A DNA stretch of 64,000 nucleotides from Tanypteryx hageni (GCA_028673005.1 CM054114.1:125579307-125643306); one strand, 5' to 3'. Numbered from the stretch's first letter, positions 1 through 11,835 are shown. Notes: a model not told the origin generated them from the letters alone. A program made the numbers and translations.

Positions 1-820
1 ACCTTGACCATTCACTAAGTTATGATGTAAGGAAGATCAGTAACAAAATTGGTTGTTCCAGATTTTATCGTTTATGAGGAGTTCCATGAAAAAACAAACT
101 CTTCAAAATATATAATAAATTTGCATCAAATGTATATGCATAGTGCTAAATCTCGATTATCCAGATCAATATGCAGAGCGAATATTACAAGATGTTTAAA
201 GAATGTCCTGTCGTTATATCTCGAATTACGATTTTATCGCTGCTTTGGAAAAAAAGGCTCATATGTATTTACAAATTGCGTCGCAACAATGATATATCGT
301 TTCGTTATGGTAATTTAATCTGACAAAAAATCTTTTTTTGCAGAAAGAGTGATAAATCTTAAACTAGACAAATAATAAAATTGGAATAAATATGTGCAGG
401 TCTTTTAGGGCGCTTTAAACTACAAGAACATCCATGAACATTAATAATAACTCGATAATGGTAGTCGAATGTAATTTTTGCCGAAAGAATAGTGCGAAAT
501 TGACATATAGTCGAAATTCCTGTAAACGTAAAGTAACTTATCAATACCGTGGTACTATTTCCATTCTTCCAGCCTAGAAGATATTGATTGTAGAATGCAT
601 TTTTTGAAGAAATAAAAAAATAGGAGAAAATTTTGGAGGAGATAAAGTTATAATTAAATTAATTATCAAATTAACGAAAAATCTGTCACTAAAAATTAAA
701 TCATAGCCCCTTAAATTAAAATACGTACAATTATATCCATAGATTACAAAAATAAATTTATTTCGAAAATATTTTTATCTTCGTGAATAAATTTATTTCG
801 AAATGATTAACCCCTTAGTG
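1..820. other. AT-rich sequence without a recognised gene
   Basis: Open frames here are short, overlap on both strands and show no family motif. I see no tRNA, repeat unit or terminal repeat until the target duplication of the MITE that starts at 821. Confidence 0.6.
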
Positions 821-1157
821 AAGGCATGTCAAACTCGAAGAGGCACCAGGGCCGAAGCGATGGATGTTATGTAAGGGCCGCATTAGGATTACAGTTGTTT
901 AATGACGACTAGAGTTGGGAAAAAAGACTTGATCTAAAAAATTGGACCTCGGTTTTACCATTAAAAACGATAATTTAGAAAGCACCTTCTATTATGCCTC
1001 AATAACAATGACAAAATCGTATCTCCTTTTCACAAAAATAAAGTATTTATTTAAAATCTTGAGAGCCATTTAGTTAAGACAAGAACTAGCATCCGGGCCG
1101 CAGTGAAGCTTATAAAGGGCCACATGCGGCCCGAGGGCTGCCAGTTTGCTATGCCTG
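821..1157 (-). mobile_element. hAT-type MITE, CAGGCATG family
   Basis: The termini are inverted copies of roughly CAGGCATGTCAAACTGG (the left end reads AAGGCATGTCAAACT, the right end in reverse complement CAGGCATAGCAAACTG). The element is flanked by a perfect 8-bp duplication, CCTTAGTG, at 813-820 and 1158-1165. Eight-base duplications and CAG-like ends are the signature of hAT transposition. The interior has no coding capacity, so this is a non-autonomous copy. It aligns along its whole length, in opposite orientation, with the elements at 12019-12602 and 36275-37249. It also has GGCCGC-type subterminal motifs. Confidence 0.85.
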
Positions 1158-1673
1158 CCTTAGTGAATGTAACATAATCGGTAAAATGTATACGACCCTA
1201 TAAAAATTAAAATTATTTCGAGATTTGTAGAGAATAAAAAAATAAATAAAAATAACAATTACCGAACGTATTACGTAACAAAACAAAACGGTGAATAATT
1301 TTCGAAATTTTGAAAAGGTGCAGATCCTTAAAAACCGTAAAATGTTCCTCGAAAACATTTGCCGGTAGCCTCCGGCTTAACTTTTCGCAGATAAGACACT
1401 CCGCACAGTGAATTCCAAAGATGGAGCGATGGGGCGTGCTCGAAATAACGATGACAAATTACGAGGGAGTGTCTACGCCAATACGTCATGCGTTATCGGC
1501 ATTGCGGATCGAGAGAATGGCACAGACGGGGCGAGGGGAGGAATGGGGGGTGGAGATGGAAGGGTAGAGTTATCCGTGCGAGTCGTTATCCTCCAAACAT
1601 TGGCGAGGGCGAAGGTGGTAGATACCGAAGGAGGCAAGTCTCGCCTGTCAGAATCGGTTCCGCTTTCATTTTA

Positions 1674-1726
1674 GTGCTTTTCGGCAATGCTGAAAAGCAC
1701 TATTATCTTCGTGATGTCCGTCCGTA

Positions 1727-1779
<53 letters not shown>

Positions 1780-2650
1780 GAAGAATTGGCTTAACCGATT
1801 TCAACCAAAATTGGTAAACATGATACTCACATAAATTAATGACTAAAGTGACATATTTGGACCGGATCGACTATGCAGAGACGCCACAATTACAAAGTTA
1901 AACTATTCGGTAATTATGAATTTGGAAGGAATTGACTAAACCGATTTCAATGAAATTTTGCAGGAAGAAGGCGTGTAACATAAAAAATCAAAATCAAGAT
2001 GTATAGTATAGATATAGAAAGGAGGGCTGCCACAATACTAGAAATAAAACATTCATTTTACAGATATTCGTGTTGAAATGTCTGCATCAATTTGAACCAA
2101 ATTATAATATTTATAATCTACACATATATAGAGAACCATAATAGCATATTTAAACTGAATCAACCAAACAGGGGTGTCACAATTACAAATTAAATTCTTT
2201 CACTAATTATGGAGTTGGAAGAAATTGGCTAAACGAATTTCAATCAAATTTTGTATATGAGATTTATACAACATACCATAATGAAATAAAGACTTTGAAG
2301 ATGAGCTAAAGAGCAGGGCTACCACTATAAAAAGTAAAATAATATTTTTACACGTAATTTTAGAGAACTGACAGCATGGATTTTAACCAAATATGATGTA
2401 TATAATCTTTATATATATAATTAACAAAATTATTATATTCAAACCGGGTACACTAAACAGGGCTACCACAATATCAAAGTTAGAATTTGTCTGTAACTAT
2501 TAATTTCGAAGGTATTGGCTGAACGAATTTCGTTTGTAAGGAGAATATAGAATGACAAAACGAAATAAATATGTGTAAAACGGATCTATAAAGCAGGGTT
2601 GCCACAATATAAGAAAAAATAATTTTCTTATTTCAAAGTAAATATATTAG
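1674..2650 (+). repeat. Dimeric ~145-bp tandem array with stem-loop head and (TA)n
   Basis: The block opens with a hairpin (AGTGCTTTTC and GAAAAGCACT at 1674-1702), then GTCCGTCCG, then a TA run (about 1730-1777). After that, a unit of about 145 bp repeats. A shared junction motif of the form GGGCT(A/G)CCACAAT falls near 1884, 2030, 2177, 2322, 2466 and 2602, spacings of 146, 147, 145, 144 and 136. Two unit types alternate: type A contains TTGGCTAAACCGATTTCAA-like sequence and type B contains TTTGAACCAAAT-like sequence, so the true period is about 290 bp. No protein is encoded. The head resembles repeats near 22030, 22415 and 36610, which suggests a dispersed element rather than a chromosomal satellite. 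Confidence 0.75.
1730..1777. repeat. (TA)n microsatellite
   Basis: About 24 uninterrupted TA dinucleotides lie between the GTCCGTCCG head and the tandem array. Confidence 0.97.
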
Positions 2651-2839
2651 CATACGATTATACTACGGCGAATTTGACAAAAAGCACTTCTGTACCACGG
2701 GAAACCCACGTATATCCCTACTTTTTAAAAGATTACTCTCTACAGATGATATTTTAGTCTGGTTGAGAACGGTGAAAAGGACAGCCCATTTTGGGTATTT
2801 GGCAATTGAATATCGGTTTTAACTCGCGTGCCGCATGTA

Positions 2840-3130
2840 CTGCTCTGTGAATTATTTAAGGCGCCATTGTTTATCCGATCCTTGAAGTCTCAGCACCTAT
2901 TCCGAGTCCCGATTTCGTCGAATTTAATAGCGTTCTTGAGACGACCGAGAAGAAATTCCGGACGAATAGTAACGGCGACTTGCAAGACACCTCGTGCCAG
3001 ACAATTGAATGTCGCTTTAAACTCAGATGATGCTTGTAAAGCCAGAGAGGTTTTTAAAGCGGCATTGTTCGTGCGGTCGTTGAAGTCTCCGCTTTTGTCT
3101 GCATTTAATGGCGCACTTTCTACGATCGCC
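2840..3130 (+). repeat. Region with 189-bp internal duplication, possible coding remnant
   Basis: A forward open frame (2828-3136, 102 residues) contains two related blocks. One holds LFKAPLFIRSLKSQ near residues 9-22 and the other VFKAALFVRSLKSP near residues 74-87. They are offset by about 63 codons, so the DNA duplication of about 189 bp keeps the frame. The DNA shows it as GCGCCATTGTTTATCCG near 2862 and GCGGCATTGTTCGTGCG near 3050, followed by related GAATTTAATAGCG and GCATTTAATGGCG motifs. I do not recognise the protein. It may be a decayed repeat-containing gene or simply a transposon interior. Confidence 0.4.
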
Positions 3131-3136
3131 TTCTAG

Positions 3137-5819
3137 TCGCTAAGGCTTTCCCCTCATCAGATTGTTTTTTCCTTCTATCGTAGCGCTAGCTTACTTTTTA
3201 AGGATTTGATATCACGTACGTTTCGATAACTTTTTCGTTCATGTTATTCTGTCTGGCGAAGCATTTTGCATTGACTAGTGAGTGCGCATTGCCTCCATCG
3301 GATCGTCTGAGGAAGGTTGCAAAGAGTATCGACCTCGTGGCCATGAAGTAGCGGGTTTGCACAATGTCAAGGGCAGGAATCTTCGCAATGCGTTTCTGCT
3401 AATCATGCATTCATTCTCGAGAATTCCGCATCCTCAAAAAAAATCATCTTGGGTTAGTTTTGCTCTTAAGTATGTTTTCGCGGTGTTCTTCGGTGACAGA
3501 AAAAATGCGACGAAATTTATTAGTCGATTAAAAATTCAAAAACAACAGGTCGTCTCATAGTTGTAATTAAATATTAAAACAATCAATCAGGTGTTTTTTC
3601 GGTAAATCGCTTAAGGATGCCGTCAGAATATTTTCTCTTAAACGACTAGGGAAATTCGGCGTCATTTTTCTTCGTCGTATCCAATGAAGTGATGACTATA
3701 GCGAGAAATGCAGACCTCAAAATTTAATGATTTGATCTGAGCCGTGTATTTTTAGCGCCTTAATTTAAAAATATACGTCATAATTTACTACTTGTGTTTT
3801 TTCTAACGCTGGAAGACATAATCTGTTCACGTAATAGGAACGTTTCCGATATTTATTTAAGAGACTTAGAAAACTACTCAAATGAAGTGGCCATGAGTAA
3901 AACATTTTTAACGATGTTTTGTTCCAATATTGATATAACATATTATAACGGAACTCCATTTATGTTTCCGCCTCGTAACTAGACGATATTGCGTAATGTA
4001 TATCTTCAACGAATATTTATAATTTCATTTCAAAAGTGGCATTATAGACTCTACGTTGTATTATTCCAAATTATCTTTGCAGATATGTTTAATATAGATA
4101 ATTATTTGTTACATTGGAAGGACGTACTTGAAAATATTTTCAACACTCAGTAATAACTTCGCTTGCAGATTTACTAGCGTGAGAATGAGACTACGCATTT
4201 ATACCGCCGTAGGAGTAGAAGAGACACCACCTACAGAATGCTTACGGGTTTTTAAGTACTTCAAACGGTACTGAAGAGAAGACGTCTTCACAACGTATAT
4301 CTCTGCAGCATAACAAACGATTTAGACTCATGACCTCGTTCATAGTAAAGAGATGAATATTTTCAAGTGGTGAAAATCGTCAGAATATTGGATATAAATT
4401 CCCTTATACAATCAAAAATGAAAAATAATTTTATAAAAATGTAGTGCATTACAGCAAAATATTGACACTTATAAAAAATTTCAGAGGAAAAGAAACAGCA
4501 ATACCTTGATGATCATAAAATATTTAATTTTTAACAAGAGAACTTTTCACTCAAAAAATTAAAAAGAATAAATTTCCTAAAATTAAGAAAGATTTGGCGT
4601 AGTCTGCTTTTCCTTGAGATATCAAAAAATATTCTCTACCAGAAAACCCGATGCTAGAATTCACACGATGTAACTTAACCTAATTTATAAATTGGTTAAT
4701 CGTAACTCATTATTATGGATAACCACAAAATTAGTTTATTTTTCAAGTGTAATTACCTGATGAAATTTAACGGGAAACGTAGAAATGGATAATAACAGCT
4801 GTAATTATTGAGTAAGAGCCGGTATAAAATTTGCCAAAATAGAGATTCGGAAGAATTTCTTTCTCATTCTTGTTTTCTTCAATGATGAGCCCCATGTCAA
4901 AAATGAAGTAATAATAATAAATAAATTATTATATTCCCTCCCTCCCTCTCGTCGTCCCTCTCTCCCTCCCTCTGTCCTCCTCCCGTCCTTTCTCTTTCCT
5001 TCCCTCTATCTTTTCTTCCCTCTATCTTTCCTTGCCTCTCTCTCTCTCTCCCTCCCCCTCTGCCTCTTTTTCTCCCACCTTTCCCCTCACTCATTCCCCC
5101 TGTCCTAATCCATAGCTCTCCCTCTTTTTTCCGTTTCCCTCTTTATCTCTTTCCTCTCGTCCTTTTTAATTCTATACCTCCCTCCCTTCCATTCCACATT
5201 CCTTCCTTTCGATTTCCCTCACCACATCCCCCCCTCTCTTGCTCTACATCTATATAGTCGTTTAGATAAACAAAAGAATTCAAACTAAATCCCAGTCCCA
5301 TTAGGATTACGTAATTTCGCGAAAAATCCTACCATAATTTAAGGCAATCTATATACTCAAATATATATTACACGTATGCGGATTGAGACAAAAATTGATT
5401 CTCAAAGTTTAACAATGACGTGGTCGGCAATACAACATCCCGTATAAAAGCTGATATTTTCCAAAATATCTGATTTAAATGTTTAATGTGAGAGATTTTG
5501 AAAGGTAGACGAAAAAATATGAATTGAATACAAAACTTCATTAATTTTCCTAAAACAGTTTAAGTTTTAAGATTAATAGTCAATTCTTTCTAATTTTAAT
5601 TTCCAAAAGAATAAAAGCCTGCACTTTAAAAAGTCGCTTTTTACGTGTTAGCTTACGGGAAATGTAAATCGCCTCTCTGGAGTCAAACCCGAGTCTTTTT
5701 TCGAATTGTTTTTGTCATTTAATTTTGATATCTAAATCATAGAATCCTGCGAAATTTCAACCTTTCACCTAATCGGAAAGTTTGTTAAAAACGCGTTAAA
5801 AAGAGCCATTGATGACGTC
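3137..5819. other. No gene seen; includes a pyrimidine-rich tract
   Basis: No frame here resembles a known domain. The only distinct structure is a long CT-rich tract at about 4935-5250. The open frame on the minus strand inside that tract encodes only Arg, Glu and Gly-rich low-complexity sequence and is not a gene. Confidence 0.6.
4935..5250. repeat. Homopyrimidine (CT-rich) tract
   Basis: About 300 bases are almost entirely C and T on the plus strand, in irregular CTCC, CCCT and TTCC blocks. It is the only long tract of this kind with pyrimidines on the plus strand in the left half of the window; most others are purine-rich on that strand. Confidence 0.85.
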
Positions 5820-6815
5820 GGCGTTTTACACAAACCCCTTCTCTTCATCCATTTCATAGATGACTTAGTAGATATAATTTCACTACCTTGCGGGATACTA
5901 CTCTTTGCATATGACTGCAACTTATTCAAACAGATTAATTTCCCCGCCAATTCTGCTATTCTCCAAGCTGCCTTAGACCGCCTCTCAGACTGGACTAAAA
6001 CCTGGCGTCTTAGAATCAATCCCTCCAACTGCACCACTCTTACCTTCACCTTACGTAAGCAACCAATTATAAACCAATACAAAATTTTTGACATTACAAT
6101 CCCCTTAGTTACAACACAAAAGGATCTTGGTGTAATATTTGACCAGAAACTACTATTTGCTACCCATATTAGGAACGTCACTTCCCGTGCCATGTCTATT
6201 CTGGGCCTCATCTATCGTTTCACCGAAATTACGGATGTTATCTCTCTACGCACATTCTTTGTCAGTTGTGTTCTCCCAATTTTAGAATACTGCTCACCCA
6301 TTTGGTCCTCAGCTTCCCAATCTAATCTCAATCACCTAGAAAGGCCCCTAAATTTCTTCAATCACATTATCCGCCAGCGAGTTCCTTCTCTTCGTAATGC
6401 GTCCTCTTCCCACATTCTCCACACTCTAGGTTTACTAACTTTGACCGATCGTAGACTGGCAATCGACTTAAAGTTTTTTTCGTAACATTGTAAATCGAAA
6501 ATATAGAACTCCGAAACTTCTCTCCAGTTACCCCTTCCGTATTTCCTCTAGAAGTACCAGATTACATGATTTATTTTACTGCCGCACCCCTCGGCTCTCA
6601 ACCACAAAACGCTCCTTAATTTTCCGCCTCCCAAACTTATATAAGCAAACTCTGAAGCAAGATCCTCATACTGATGTATTTCATTGAGTTCCTTACAGTT
6701 TTATTTGAATGTTTTTATATATTTTTATATGCATTTATTATTTATTGGTTGTAATGTTCAATGTAATAGACCTGAGTGCTGTTTTTGAACTTATTAAATA
6801 AATAAATAAATAAAC
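5820..6815 (+). pseudogene. 5'-truncated LINE reverse transcriptase, 3' portion
   Basis: Reading forward from about 5830, the frame encodes the last part of a non-LTR reverse transcriptase. It begins at LLFIHFIDDL (end of the catalytic palm), followed by LLFAYDC where family members have FADDC. Next come LDRLSDWTKTWRLRINPSNC, the KDLGVIFDQKL motif, and the thumb segment with VLPILEYCSPIWS. The frame breaks in a T run near 6470-6480 and continues in another frame (RNIVNRKYRTP and onward) to a stop near 6685-6687. A TAAA-rich tail follows at about 6796-6813. The catalytic FADD motif has become FAYD and about two thirds of ORF2 is missing, so the copy is dead. It is a member of the Jockey/I/CR1 group; the exact clade is uncertain. 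It is a different family from the LINE at 22692. Confidence 0.85.
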
Positions 6816-9261
6816 ATCTAGGCTTTTATTATTAAAAAATATGGACGAGAATAGAAAAAAAGAGCCTGTCATACATAATATTGAACATAGTGATTCATAT
6901 TATCGATCTCAATGGCAATGATTTTCAAAGAATACTCTTCAAGAGAATTATCGAGCTCACTTTATGCCTGAAATCAAACCAATGCAATGTCTCTCTCATT
7001 TAGTCATGAAAGTGTTAAGGCGCATTTTGGTCACTAAGAAGACGCCATCGGTAAATCACCGAGAGTAGATTCTAAATTTCATAACAATTTCTTCTGAAGA
7101 AAATAGCTCTATTCAAATTATCAAATATTATTCAAATTAAATTCCTCCTATGAGACATCTAACATAGCACTGAAGGAGAAAAACTTCTAATAGCACAACT
7201 CCGAGTTGAGATTTTCGGCTTCCATTCTTCAATAACACACCAAAAAATTTAGCCTTATCTCAGATGCGCTATAGAAACTATATCATTGTAAAATACGACT
7301 GTAGCGCATTCGATTTTTGGGAATCCACAGGTGGATATCCGAAGGGACAATTTTACGAGAATGCCACCATTGTTTCTTTTCGCATCCATCTCCTTCTCCC
7401 AAGTTCCAGATTAGGGTATAAACGCATTCTCCATTTGGTCCGAAAGCTATACTTGGTCTGAATTTGGGCATGTGCTGATACATAACCAAACAGAGAGCAC
7501 AAATATGCCGCTCCCCACCACGCTCCTAATTAATATTTTTAGGAACACGTCAGCAAACAAAGGGTCGGAACACCTTTTTTGGACTCGAACTTTCTTTATT
7601 ATTTTCTGTCACCAAAATTTTGAGCACCTGGTGACAGTTTAAAATGGGAGATATATTAAACTGATTGAATATTCTTTTCTATAGAATATAGACTATATTG
7701 AAAATATTTGATTTTTTTAAATATTTATCTTGACGCTTGAAATTACATAATTTATGCATTTATGAACGAACGTCGCATACTCATATGAATTCATGCTTAT
7801 ATCACCGCGGCGACACTTCAAAATTTCGGAAAATTTTCTTTTAATTTGCTAGAAATTTGAAATACTTATATTAGAATTCTCTTGGCTTTTATGTAGAAAC
7901 TACAACAATAGAATATCAGCTATACGAAAAAATATTTAAGATAATCATTCATATTTGTATTTAAACTAAATTTCATAATGATACAACATTTTTAAACTTT
8001 TAAATATAGCTACTACTACAATTCTCAAACATTTTCACCCATGTTTGTTTTTTTGGCAAAGGGCATTGCATAACATTTTAAAATTTCATGAAATTATTTA
8101 ATATTATGTTTATCATGAAAAAAGTGTCATTACTCTCCAAGAAACGGATATTTCAGCAACTTTGCCACTTTATATAATTGAAACTTTTCCAAAAATTTCA
8201 GAGAGACATTTAAAATAAGTGTATATTAAAAATATATACTTATGGTAAATAAACTTTTAAAAATTGTCTAAGGGACTGACAATGGTTTAACATAATTCAT
8301 ATGTTTTTCATCTCTATTAATTAAATTGAGATCTTGTTTACACGCATAATGACACCTTCCAATGAGTCGGAGAATAATAGCCACGTTTGACATTTAACAT
8401 GCGTTTGCAAGCCTTTCGTAGGAGGTACAAGTGTGCGTGGTGTCTTATAGATGGTGCTGAAGTTGAGAAGACATAACACCTCGACTCTAATAGACTCCAA
8501 GTTCGTTAAGATACGAAAGGATTTGTATAAAAAATAATATAACCTTTCCGTATGAGCAATGCCTGAAATCAACGAAATGAGTTTTTACATGGATTAGCCG
8601 CCGTAGCGTCGTGAGCGAACCGCGCGATAATAAACAAATGACGGACGCCAGGCATTTTTTCATCGAATCGATTTCGACGATTTGATGCATGAGAGGCAAT
8701 TTATTAACATGTCCAATTTTTGCTTCACGTCGGCTAAATACCATTTTTGACGAATTAATGAAAGAGAAACGTTAAAGGTAAAAAGTTTCGTATGAAACAA
8801 ATGAGGGAATCGTGCCTAAAAACTCCTCACGAATGAGTAAGCATTTGGAAGGGGGAAGTGCGACTTTAATTTATCTGTCGATAGGTTTATGTCACCATCT
8901 AAACCGCGTTCATCTTTTTATTTGTGATATTATTACGTCATTCATCGCAAAAGCCTACTTCAACTGACATTCACACAATTACTTTAAGGAAACAGTTCAA
9001 CGTTTGCAATTGAATAAGCATAAATTGAAGGAAAAATATTTACTGGGTGTGATCGATGCGGAGAGGCAATACCTGGTGAAAATCCATCACAAATTTAATA
9101 GGATAAAAACCATGTATTTTTAAGCTATTAAATTTATTGGATACGCTTTATGATTTGTCGTTCATGAATTGTGCCAAAAGTGAAAAAAGCTACGAACGCA
9201 ACAGTAATTTTATCTCTATTTGCCTTTTGATGATCAAGATAAATCCTACGGCCAGATTGCG
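6816..9261. other. No gene or clear repeat seen
   Basis: AT-rich DNA with short open frames on both strands and no recognisable domain, RNA gene or terminal repeat. Confidence 0.55.
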
Positions 9262-9430
9262 GTTGGGAGAACAAGATGCGATTTTCAGCTAAAAAGCAGT
9301 CATTCTCAGAGGTGATTCAGCGTTCAATTTTAGAATCTGCGACCTTTGTATCACCACTGAGGACGGCTGTTTTGCGGCCGATATGAGCGCCTAGTTTCTC
9401 GAATTTCGTTTTGCGGCTCTTGGAATTCCC
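9262..9430 (+). repeat. Hammerhead-like dispersed repeat, copy 1
   Basis: The core begins at 9357: CACCA, then CTGAGGA, then a stem GGCTG/CGGCC enclosing a T-rich loop, then GATAT. Upstream it shares GATGCGATTTTCAGCTAAAA-type sequence with copies near 50860 and 54540. Downstream it shares the TTTTGCGGCTCTTGGAAT block found in the other copies. The two changes in the core (CTGAGGA and GATA) make it one of the more decayed copies. Confidence 0.65.
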
Positions 9431-9492
9431 TTGAAGATCGATTGCATTCCAGCTACGAGCTCGACGTATCATTTTTGATACTGTCTAGCCTC

Positions 9493-9525
9493 GCCTATAA
9501 TAATAATAATTATTATTATTAATAG
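9493..9525. repeat. Perfect AT-rich palindrome
   Basis: CCTATAATAATAATAAT is followed at once by its inverse ATTATTATTATTAATAGG with one base shift, giving a self-complementary segment of about 33 bp next to the MITE target duplication. Confidence 0.8.
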
Positions 9526-9537
9526 GACGCATGTAAC

Positions 9538-9786
9538 CAGACACGTAGCTGAGAGATATTGCGCCTATGACAAAGTATTAGGAAATACCTTAGTTATGTA
9601 TAATATTATTTTTCCCGAATTTTAATAGAGAATAGTAGCGTTTTATTGAATAATAATTCCAACATTTGAGCATAAAATTAATACTTATTTATGGAAAAAT
9701 GGAATTTTACGCAAGAACGTTTGCCTCCTTTTTCAAATGGCACCTATGGTAAATGCCTCCGTCACCATACCCTAATTACGCCACTG
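9538..9786. mobile_element. hAT-type MITE, 249 bp
   Basis: The left end reads CAGACACGTAGCTGAG. The right end in reverse complement reads CAGTGGCGTAATTAGGG. These match the CAGTGGCGTA class of hAT termini. Flanks are CATGTAAC (9530-9537) and CATGAAAC (9787-9794), a 7-of-8 target duplication. It has no coding capacity. Confidence 0.8.
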
Positions 9787-10978
9787 CATGAAACTACTTG
9801 ATAATGAATAACATCTGTTATTGCACCACGGCGTTTAACATTATGGCAAAATTTAACATGTTCACCTAAGTAAAATTCAGACTAAATTAAAAACGAATAT
9901 AGGACTTTTTGCCTTAATAACCAACATTACTCTGTGCTGCAAACGTTTAGGCGCATTCATAGCGACTCGCCAGGAAATATTCCAATGAATCCAATACAGA
10001 AGGCTTCATCTGTGAAAAAATTAGTCGTCTAAATAACGAAGTTTCGCGTAACGATTGGGTTGTAATGAAATCACCTCGAACTCCATTCAATCGAGTTGAA
10101 CGGAATCTTTATCAAGTGTTACATTAGATGTACATAGCGTAGGCGTGTAATCGTCCGATAAGCTGAAGGGGTCACCAGCCATGAGTAACATTCTCTGTAA
10201 GGTAATCCAACAACGTTTCTGGACAAGGCACGGTCGCAGGGTGGTTTATTCGCGATCGGGGAGTGATGGGAGGGGATAGGGAAAAGCGAGAGGGGGAGGA
10301 TTTGTAAGAGGATACCACGCAGAGAATACATCGCCACTAATGGAAATTTCTGGTTCCCTTTCTGATGGGACGGTTCGACCAATTCGGGCGTTCGGTTGTG
10401 GAGTAGGGGCAGAGGAGAAAGGGATGCCTCCTTAGACTGACGACGCTATGCTATTCCGGGTACGACTTATCTCGTTGGAATCGTCGATGACGTTTGGATA
10501 TTTCTCTTCCACGCTTTCTAAGGCGAAAGTATCGCTAAAAACCATCTTTCCTTATGTAAACCTGATGCCCGATTTTTTTCCTCAAGAATTTCGCGGTGGC
10601 GTCCTCGCTTCTTGCGTTAAGGATTGTCAGTTTTGAACTCCTGATAACAGCACTTTATTGTCATTGGGATTTATTTGTAGAGCATCTGTAGATATAGCCA
10701 TCATTATATGTATAAATAGTCCGTAACAATGCTTTCTGCAAGTTGGAAAACATGATGTTAATGTTAAATTACCGGGCACGACGCCTTTTTATGGAAAATC
10801 ATGATTTTGGATTAAAAAATTAGTCGTGTCTATATCACCTGAACAAAGACTCATTTAAACGCTTACGCGCTCGAAACATACTTCAAAATTATCTAAAACG
10901 AGAAATAAAAAGTTTATGTTGACCCCATAGACATAAATTACGCAGTTGAATGGAACAGTAAAGAAAATTTATGGTGCA
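9787..10978. other. No gene seen
   Basis: Open frames here are short and unremarkable. A brief purine-rich patch lies at about 10255-10300. Nothing else structured was noticed before the foldback at 10979. Confidence 0.5.
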
Positions 10979-11298
10979 ATAAATAAATGAAAAACAGGGT
11001 TTTCAATAGCGCACACATTTATGATGCAATCAAAAGTAGAAAATTAATTTTTTCGCCTCAAAATTTTAATCGAGATTTTCATTTTGTAAATTTGGTGTGA
11101 AGAATAAAAGTGGGTAGCCAAGAAGAAAATCATGTATGCAAACTACTTATATGTAAAGGCCACACACTTTTATTATTCACACCAAATTTACAAAATGAAA
11201 ATTTGGATGAAAATTTTGAGGCAAAAAAATTTATTTTCCACTTTTGAGTGCATCATAAAAGTGTGTGCTATTGAAAAACATGTTTTTTATTTATTTTA
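10979..11298. mobile_element. Long-arm foldback element
   Basis: The left arm (about 10979-11119) and right arm (about 11158-11298) are inverted copies of each other over about 140 bp. Paired landmarks include AAAACAGGGTTTTCAATAG with CTATTGAAAAACATGTTTT, CCTCAAAATTTT with AAAATTTTGAGG, and CATTTTGTAAATTTGGTGTG with its inverse at 11176-11200. The loop is only about 38 bases. The transcript would form a long hairpin. No transposase is encoded and I see no clear target duplication, so class is unknown. Confidence 0.85.
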
Positions 11299-11399
11299 CT
11301 ATCAACTTTTGAGGATTCAAGCTTTTTAAAATTTTCCAAGTTAATTCTTTATTTACATAGTCCATATTTATTATTATGTATTCTCGAATGAAATTGTTG

Positions 11400-11835
11400 A
11401 AAGGCGTACCAAAACATGATAGATTAAAATGTACCAAGCATTTGGATTATGTGCAAAATTTCAGCTCTGCAGCGTTTGTGGATACAGAGACATAACGAAA
11501 AAAGATGTTGAACGATGACAACGCTCAAGCCAACTTCAATAAAAGTCGGAATCGGAAGGTTTGATGCATACCAAAACTTGAAAGAATAAAATGTACCATT
11601 AATGTGGATTATTTGCAAAATTTCAGCTCTGTAGCGTTTGTGAATCTAGAGATATAACGCATCAACCATGTTGAACGACGCTCAAGCCAACTTTAATAAA
11701 AGTGTGTAATCAATAAAAGTCGGAATCTGAAGGTTTTATAAGTACCAAATTTTAAAGGTTCAAATGTTCCACGAATGTGAATTAGGTGCAAAATTTCAGC
11801 TCTGTAGTGTTTTTAAATCCAGAAAAGGTCGACAT
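11400..11835 (+). repeat. Three-copy tandem repeat, period about 162-174 bp
   Basis: Three diverged units begin near 11404, 11566 and 11740 with GTACCAAAACATGATAGA, CATACCAAAACTTGAAAG and GTACCAAATTTTAAAGG. Each contains GTGCAAAATTTCAGCTCTG (or a close variant) and then a GTGTTT/GCGTTTGTG stretch. The first two also share CGCTCAAGCCAACTT. The unit has no stable reading frame. Confidence 0.85.

Noticed and set aside
4897..5094. Arg/Glu/Gly-rich open frame on the minus strand
   Set aside because: It is the translation of a CT-rich tract. Composition alone keeps the frame open and no domain is present.
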